Shown here: in pieces, positions 14,282-18,153 of the stretch
How positions within the stretch are numbered: the stretch's first letter is position 1
Layout: each line of letters begins with the position of its first letter
Origin: an uncultured Ruminococcus sp.
GTDB lineage: Bacteria > Bacillota > Clostridia > Oscillospirales > Ruminococcaceae
DNA: 18,153 nt
Reading direction: 5' to 3'
Assembly (NCBI GenBank): GCA_900752785.1
Contig: CAADWP010000073.1
Coordinates: forward strand, 1 to 18,153
Position numbers and translations under genes: made by a program
Notes under the pieces: generated by a model
Databases searched by the model: none
Told to the model about the DNA's origin: nothing
Seen by the model: the letters and a program-made list of their open reading frames with translations, nothing else

Positions 14282-15721
14282 TCAGTTCTTCATCTCGAAA
14301 TTTTCGCCGAGAACGTCTTTGTTAGCTTCGAGAATGGGAGCAATGCATTCGCTGAGGAATTCGTTCACCTGCTGAGAGCTTCTTCCGGTATAGTTCTCGG
14401 GTTTAAGGACAGCGTCAAGCTCATCCTTAGTTACCATGAACATCGGGTCGGCTTCGATAAGCTCGCATAGGTTGTTATCCTTGCCGTAGACCTTGACCTG
14501 CTCTCCTGCCATCATTGAGTAATCCATTATCCTGTCGTGAAGCTCCTGTCGGTTTCCGCCTTTTTTGACAGCGTCCATCATGATGTTTTCGCTTGCCATG
14601 AAAGGAAGCTCCGCCATAACGCGTCTGCGGATAATTTCGGGATATACGACAAGGCCGTCGGTTACGTTCATCATGATGTTAAGTATAGCGTCAACTCCGA
14701 GAAAAGCTTCCGCAACGGAAATTCTTTTATTTGCGGAATCGTCAAGAGTTCTCTCAAACCACTGCGTGCCTGCCGTAAAAGCGGGATTTAGCGTATCTAT
14801 CATTACATAACGCGCAAGGGAAGTGATTCTCTCGCATCTCATGGGATTTCTCTTGTACGCCATAGCGGACGAACCGATCTGCTTCTTTTCACGCGGTTCT
14901 TCCATTTCCTTGAAGCTCTGGAGAATACGCATATCATTGGAGAATTTGCTTGCGGACTGAGCGATTCCGCTGAGAACGGCAAGAACCTGCGAATCCACTT
15001 TTCTGGAATATGTCTGACCCGAAACAGGCACAACGCTGTCAAATCCCATTTCCTCGGCAATCATTTTTTCAAGCTGCTTGATCTTGTCGGTATCCCCCTC
15101 GAAAAGCTCCATAAATGAAGCCTGCGTGCCCGTAGTTCCCTTAGAGCCGAGAAGCTTCAGCGTTGAGATCCTATATTCAAGGTCGTTGAAGTCCATAAGC
15201 AGCTCGTTGAGCCAGAGCGTTGCTCTTTTTCCAACGGTAGTGAGCTGAGCAGGCTGGAGATGCGTATAGGCGAGACAGGGCATATTTTTGTATTCGTCCG
15301 CAAATTTTGCAAGATTGTTCATGACGTTTACGAGCTTTCTTTTTACTACTTCGAGAGCGTCGCGCATGATTATAACGTCCGTATTATCGCCGACATAACA
15401 TGAAGTTGCGCCGAGGTGGATAATTCCGGCAGCATCGGGGCATACCTGACCGTATGCGTAGACATGGGACATAACGTCGTGACGGCAGATTTTCTCGCGA
15501 GCTTCCGCAACCTCGTAGTCGATATCGTTTATGTGTTCCTCGAGCTGCTTGACCTGAGCTTCGGTAACAGGCAGTCCGAGCTTCATTTCAGCCCTTGCAA
15601 GCGCGACCCAGAGCTTTCTCCATGTTGTGAATTTTTTGTCGGCGGAGAAAATGTACTGCATTTCCTCGCTTGCGTAACGCGTACAGAACGGGCTTTCATA
15701 GCTTTTAATATTTTTGCTCAT
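14282..15721 (-). CDS. purB: adenylosuccinate lyase
   Basis: A 479-residue enzyme of the fumarase/aspartase superfamily. It acts twice in purine synthesis, splitting fumarate from SAICAR and from adenylosuccinate. Visible motifs are GATSCYVGDNTD (about residues 104-115), THLQPAQ with its conserved His (about 154), and the mobile loop signature GSSAMAYKRNP (about 283-293) with the catalytic serine. The loop has AYKRNP where most homologues have PYKRNP. Length and sequence resemble the long, animal-like form (about 480 residues) rather than the 430-residue B. subtilis enzyme. I start at the ATG at 15721, which has AAAGGAG about 8 nt upstream. Short intergenic repeats flank it on both sides. Its own promoter is not clear, so it may be read partly from the GTPase operon upstream. 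Confidence 0.96.
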   Translation of the reverse strand: MSKNIKSYESPFCTRYASEEMQYIFSADKKFTTWRKLWVALARAEMKLGLPVTEAQVKQLEEHINDIDYEVAEAREKICRHDVMSHVYAYGQVCPDAAGIIHLGATSCYVGDNTDVIIMRDALEVVKRKLVNVMNNLAKFADEYKNMPCLAYTHLQPAQLTTVGKRATLWLNELLMDFNDLEYRISTLKLLGSKGTTGTQASFMELFEGDTDKIKQLEKMIAEEMGFDSVVPVSGQTYSRKVDSQVLAVLSGIAQSASKFSNDMRILQSFKEMEEPREKKQIGSSAMAYKRNPMRCERITSLARYVMIDTLNPAFTAGTQWFERTLDDSANKRISVAEAFLGVDAILNIMMNVTDGLVVYPEIIRRRVMAELPFMASENIMMDAVKKGGNRQELHDRIMDYSMMAGEQVKVYGKDNNLCELIEADPMFMVTKDELDAVLKPENYTGRSSQQVNEFLSECIAPILEANKDVLGENFEMKN

Positions 15722-15782
15722 TATTTTTACTCCTTTGTTATTCAATATTAACAATTTGGCAGCGGCTTTGTTTCCTTTGAAC

Positions 15783-15853
15783 TAAGGGATTCCAAAGGGC
15801 GTATCTGCCATTTGGCAGGGGTTTCAAGGGAACAGCGTCCCCTTGCTAAACTG
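15783..15853 (+). repeat. short palindromic intergenic repeat, copy B, with an extra hairpin
   Basis: It shares the 17-nt opening (15783-15799) exactly with copy A and the ending CCTTGCTAAA plus CTG. Between them it carries about 21 extra bases with a CTGCCA/TGGCAG hairpin (15805-15818), then CAAGGG/CCCTTG (15825-15845). It ends just beyond the GTPase gene stop and lies in the leader side of purB. Confidence 0.75.
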
Positions 15854-15866
15854 TTGGAATTGCATA

Positions 15867-16823
15867 TCAATAGAACGTAGCGACTTCTCTTTCGGGCGGC
15901 GCAGCATCCGTAATCTCGATAAGATTCAGCACAGGACCTTTGCCGCGGTAAAATTTATGCTTTCTAACATTGATCTTCGCCTTGATGATGACCCAGCCCT
16001 TGCTTCTCGCCATTGAAAGCTCGGGAGCTTCGGTCACAAACCAGCAGAACTGTATATCTTCCACACAGCAGGTCATGACGTTTCTTCCCACAGCAAATGT
16101 ATTTTCCGGGAATTTAGGATTCCGCGCGGCAGTTCCTTTGAACGTGATAGTTTTTCCGTCATATTTCATGGGTTCTTCCATGATATCGCGGTAAAACAGC
16201 GCGTAATCGCTGTCGTTGATGATGATTTCGTCAGCTTCCGTATCGAAAGGCAGGGGATCTTCGATATCGTCGTAAGCAACGGTTCCGTCGGTATATTCGT
16301 ATGCGATCTCGGCGCGGCGGCTTACTCCGCGGACGATTTTATGAAATTCATTCGGATCCATGCTTTTTTCGGCACGGTTAAATACTACAAGCTCGCATAT
16401 ATTGAGCTTATCGACAACAAGGCTTCGCATATTGGCATTATAATTAAGGAACGTTGACGCGTCGGCAAAGCACATTACCTGATAGATCGCCCAGCCGTCC
16501 GGCATCGCGCTGAAAAGCTCGTTTACAAGCCACATACCGTTATATTCGATAACAGCGCGCTCTGCTCCGCATTCATGAACGAGACGCTGCAAATTTTCCT
16601 CGTTCAGCTCGCTTTTATCCTCAATTGTGCGGATATACACGTTTTTAGACGGAAATTTTTCAATATTATATTCCTCTACGCCCTCCTCGCATACAAGAAG
16701 AAGAGTTTTTTCACCGTTGTTGAAACGCTTGTCCTCCAGCGTTTCTTGAATGAACTTGGTTTTTCCCGATTCAAGAAAGCCGAGAAACAGATAAACAGGA
16801 AACTCCTGCTGATTATTCGGCAT
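15867..16823 (-). CDS. COG0523-type GTPase domain fused to a DUF1980/TIGR03943-like domain
   Basis: A 318-residue cytoplasmic protein. The N-terminal half (about 9-185) is a P-loop domain related to CobW/P47K GTPases, with Walker A GFLESGKT (15-22), EYNG (93-96) in place of the usual EPSG, and NRAE (149-152) at the guanine-specificity site. It lacks the GCxCC metal motif. The C-terminal part (about 218-306) matches the end of DUF1980 (YcgQ-like) proteins: 'DGKTITFKGTA', then AVGRNVMTCC (C252, C253) and VEDIQFCWFV. Those proteins work with a DUF318 permease and COG0523 GTPases in metal handling. No permease is present here. AAAGGAGG lies 8 nt before the ATG, and 15 nt separate it from the His-rich GTPase upstream, so the two are one operon and probably partners. 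Confidence 0.85.
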   Translation of the reverse strand: MPNNQQEFPVYLFLGFLESGKTKFIQETLEDKRFNNGEKTLLLVCEEGVEEYNIEKFPSKNVYIRTIEDKSELNEENLQRLVHECGAERAVIEYNGMWLVNELFSAMPDGWAIYQVMCFADASTFLNYNANMRSLVVDKLNICELVVFNRAEKSMDPNEFHKIVRGVSRRAEIAYEYTDGTVAYDDIEDPLPFDTEADEIIINDSDYALFYRDIMEEPMKYDGKTITFKGTAARNPKFPENTFAVGRNVMTCCVEDIQFCWFVTEAPELSMARSKGWVIIKAKINVRKHKFYRGKGPVLNLIEITDAAPPEREVATFY

Positions 16824-16838
16824 TTTGGCAGCCTCCTT

Positions 16839-17960
16839 TTACTTTTTTACGCGGAACAGCTCCGCTGCGGCAGTTTCATTAAGCTTAGAGCCGATAACGC
16901 AGAGCCTGCCGATAGTTCCTGCACAGCCTGTGCGTACGTCGGGAATTCCGGGAACATAGTCAAAGTGTATCCATTCTCCGTCAGTTCCTGCAACGATTCC
17001 CTTTGCTCTGAGAACCGTGCCGTAAAGCTCCTCATTTCCAAGCGCATTCAGAGCGTCGGTTATTTCCTCGGCTGTGTATGTGTTGGGAGTTTCTGTGCCC
17101 CAGCTTGTGAATACTTCATCGGCATGGTGGTGATGATGTTCATGATCGTGACAGCCGCAGGTGCAGTCCGGACCATGATCGTGATGCTCATGCTCCTCGT
17201 CGTGATCGTGATGACAGTGATGCTCATGCTCCTCGTCGTGATCGTGATGACAGTGATGCTCGTGTTCCTCGTCATGATCGTGGTGACAGCAATGCTCGTG
17301 CTCATCATCATGGTGATGATGCTCGTTTGTCTCCTCAAGAAGTTCATGCAGCTCCTTATCGAGAGTATTTTTCTGCGTCATAGCGTCTACAAGCTGCTGA
17401 CCGGTAAGTTGATCCCAGTCCGTTGTAACGATCGGAGCAGCAGGATTAAGCTCTCTGATTCGGTGAATGCAGTCGTCAATCTGCTCGGCTGAAACTCCGC
17501 TTGTGTGACTGAGTATGAGACAGCTTGCATAAGCGATCTGATTATTGAAAAATTCGCCGAAATTTTTCTGGTACATTTTGCATTTCTTAGCGTCTACAAC
17601 AGTCGTGAATCCGTCAAGGATCACATCGTGAGCGTCTATATTCTGAACGGCGCGGATAACGTCGCTGAGCTTTCCGACACCGGAGGGTTCGATGAGGATA
17701 CGGTCGGGAGCGTAATCTGCAAGAACCTGTTCAAGCGCCTTTCCGAAATCTCCGACGAGACTGCAGCAGATGCAGCCGGAGTTCATCTCGGTGATCTCAA
17801 CGCCGGCGTCCTGAAGAAATCCTCCGTCGATACCTATCTGACCGAATTCGTTTTCAATAAGAACGAGCTTTTCGCCTTTGTAGCCCTCGGCAATAAGTTT
17901 TTTGATAAGAGTAGTTTTTCCTGCTCCCAGAAAGCCTGAAAAAATCGTAATTTTAGTCAT
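16839..17960 (-). CDS. COG0523 (CobW/P47K) metallochaperone-type GTPase with a His/Cys-rich insert
   Basis: A 373-residue protein of the CobW family. Walker A is GFLGAGKT (9-16). The metal motif GCICC is at 62-66, EPSGVGKL at 91-98, and VVDAKKC near 121-127. At the guanine-specificity site SHTSG (151-155) replaces NKxD, which may weaken base choice. Residues 214-279 are extremely rich in His, Asp, Glu and Cys, with three near-identical 12-residue units and a CTCGC cluster (266-270). The C-terminal CobW_C domain runs from about 312 to 370. Such proteins bind zinc (or Co/Ni/Fe) and deliver it to client enzymes by GTP hydrolysis. It leads an operon with the fused GTPase. The ribosome site is weak (AAGAAG-like). 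No Zur box is visible. The substrate metal is inferred, zinc being most likely. Confidence 0.93.
   Translation of the reverse strand: MTKITIFSGFLGAGKTTLIKKLIAEGYKGEKLVLIENEFGQIGIDGGFLQDAGVEITEMNSGCICCSLVGDFGKALEQVLADYAPDRILIEPSGVGKLSDVIRAVQNIDAHDVILDGFTTVVDAKKCKMYQKNFGEFFNNQIAYASCLILSHTSGVSAEQIDDCIHRIRELNPAAPIVTTDWDQLTGQQLVDAMTQKNTLDKELHELLEETNEHHHHDDEHEHCCHHDHDEEHEHHCHHDHDEEHEHHCHHDHDEEHEHHDHGPDCTCGCHDHEHHHHHADEVFTSWGTETPNTYTAEEITDALNALGNEELYGTVLRAKGIVAGTDGEWIHFDYVPGIPDVRTGCAGTIGRLCVIGSKLNETAAAELFRVKK
17193..17300 (-). repeat. 36-nt in-frame tandem repeat, three copies, encoding the His-rich insert
   Basis: Three units encode HEHCCHHDHDEE, HEHHCHHDHDEE and HEHHCHHDHDEE (residues 221-256), followed by a partial fourth. 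The DNA copies are nearly identical, so copy number could change by slippage without breaking the frame. Confidence 0.9.
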
Positions 17961-18009
17961 AAAAACACTTCTTTCTTTTTGTTTTGATGATTTTTTGCAT
18001 ACATTATAT

Positions 18010-18039
18010 ATTATACCACTTTTTTAACGGTTTTGTAAA
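18010..18039 (-). promoter_or_regulatory. promoter of the GTPase operon
   Basis: On the minus strand TTTACA (18034-18039) is followed by 18 nt and a perfect TATAAT (18010-18015), about 50 nt before the first GTPase start. Beyond it, to the window end (18153), I see no gene. Confidence 0.65.
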
Positions 18040-18153
18040 GCTTTATTTTCTAATATGAATAGATTCTTATGTAGGATTACAATAGATATGAGACAATTAA
18101 CAAAAAAAGGTAGCGGAGCAGCATAGACCTGTGTTACAGTTAAGTTGCGAGAA

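Noticed and set aside
17193-17300. Evenly spaced repeats that might suggest a CRISPR array
   Set aside because: The 36-nt units are directly adjacent with no spacers, and they are in frame inside a coding gene.
16575-17492. A 305-codon plus-strand frame with long Met/Val/Leu runs resembling membrane helices
   Set aside because: The runs are the reverse complement of the His/Asp/Glu repeat of the GTPase gene. The minus-strand product has clear family motifs, so this is a shadow.

Overview
The window looks like chromosomal DNA from a fibrolytic, anaerobic, low-to-mid GC Firmicute, most likely a Ruminococcus of the R. flavefaciens / R. champanellensis type (Oscillospiraceae). The strongest clue is a secreted family 74 glycoside hydrolase ending in a type I dockerin with the long spacer between calcium repeats seen in that genus. 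AGGAGG ribosome sites, TTGACN-17-TATAAT promoters, an HPr with His15 and Ser46, and a SpoIVB protease all fit a Firmicute. The genus call is inference; no rRNA is present.

Layout, left to right. (1) 1-1305: the right end of a phage tail/baseplate-like cluster, two overlapping + strand genes closed by an intrinsic terminator. (2) 1333-1592: a stand-alone feoA with its own terminator. (3) 1601-6880, minus strand: an OmpR-type response regulator, a sensor kinase with a Thr/Ser-rich and Pro-rich ectodomain, then the dockerin GH74 xyloglucanase behind two tandem promoters. (4) 7072-7960: a plus-strand helical-repeat protein of unknown function with a clear promoter and a perfect terminator. (5) 7961-8825: the largest gene-free stretch. 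It has a good promoter (8247-8275), a series of stable hairpins and a 17-bp terminator (8636-8687), and I read it as a candidate structured non-coding RNA of about 400 nt. (6) 8826-10986: a four-helix membrane protein, spoIVB, and ptsH (HPr). (7) 11319-13968, minus strand: an HTH regulator with two membrane helices and a zinc ribbon, an anchored unknown protein, rimM and trmD. The last three overlap by ATGA and form one translational unit. (8) 14214-15853: purB, bracketed by two copies of a short palindromic intergenic repeat. (9) 15867-18039, minus strand: a two-gene operon of COG0523 (CobW/P47K) metallochaperone-type GTPases. The first has a long His/Cys-rich metal-binding insert built from a 36-nt tandem repeat. 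The second lacks the CxCC metal motif and is fused to a DUF1980/TIGR03943-like C-terminal domain.

How they work together: the sensor pair beside the GH74 may sense something at the cell surface and control plant wall degradation (inference). HPr would link carbon state to regulation. RimM and TrmD serve ribosome and tRNA maturation. The GTPase pair is probably a zinc or other metal allocation module. The most unusual items are the candidate structured RNA at 8282-8690 and the asymmetric GTPase pair.
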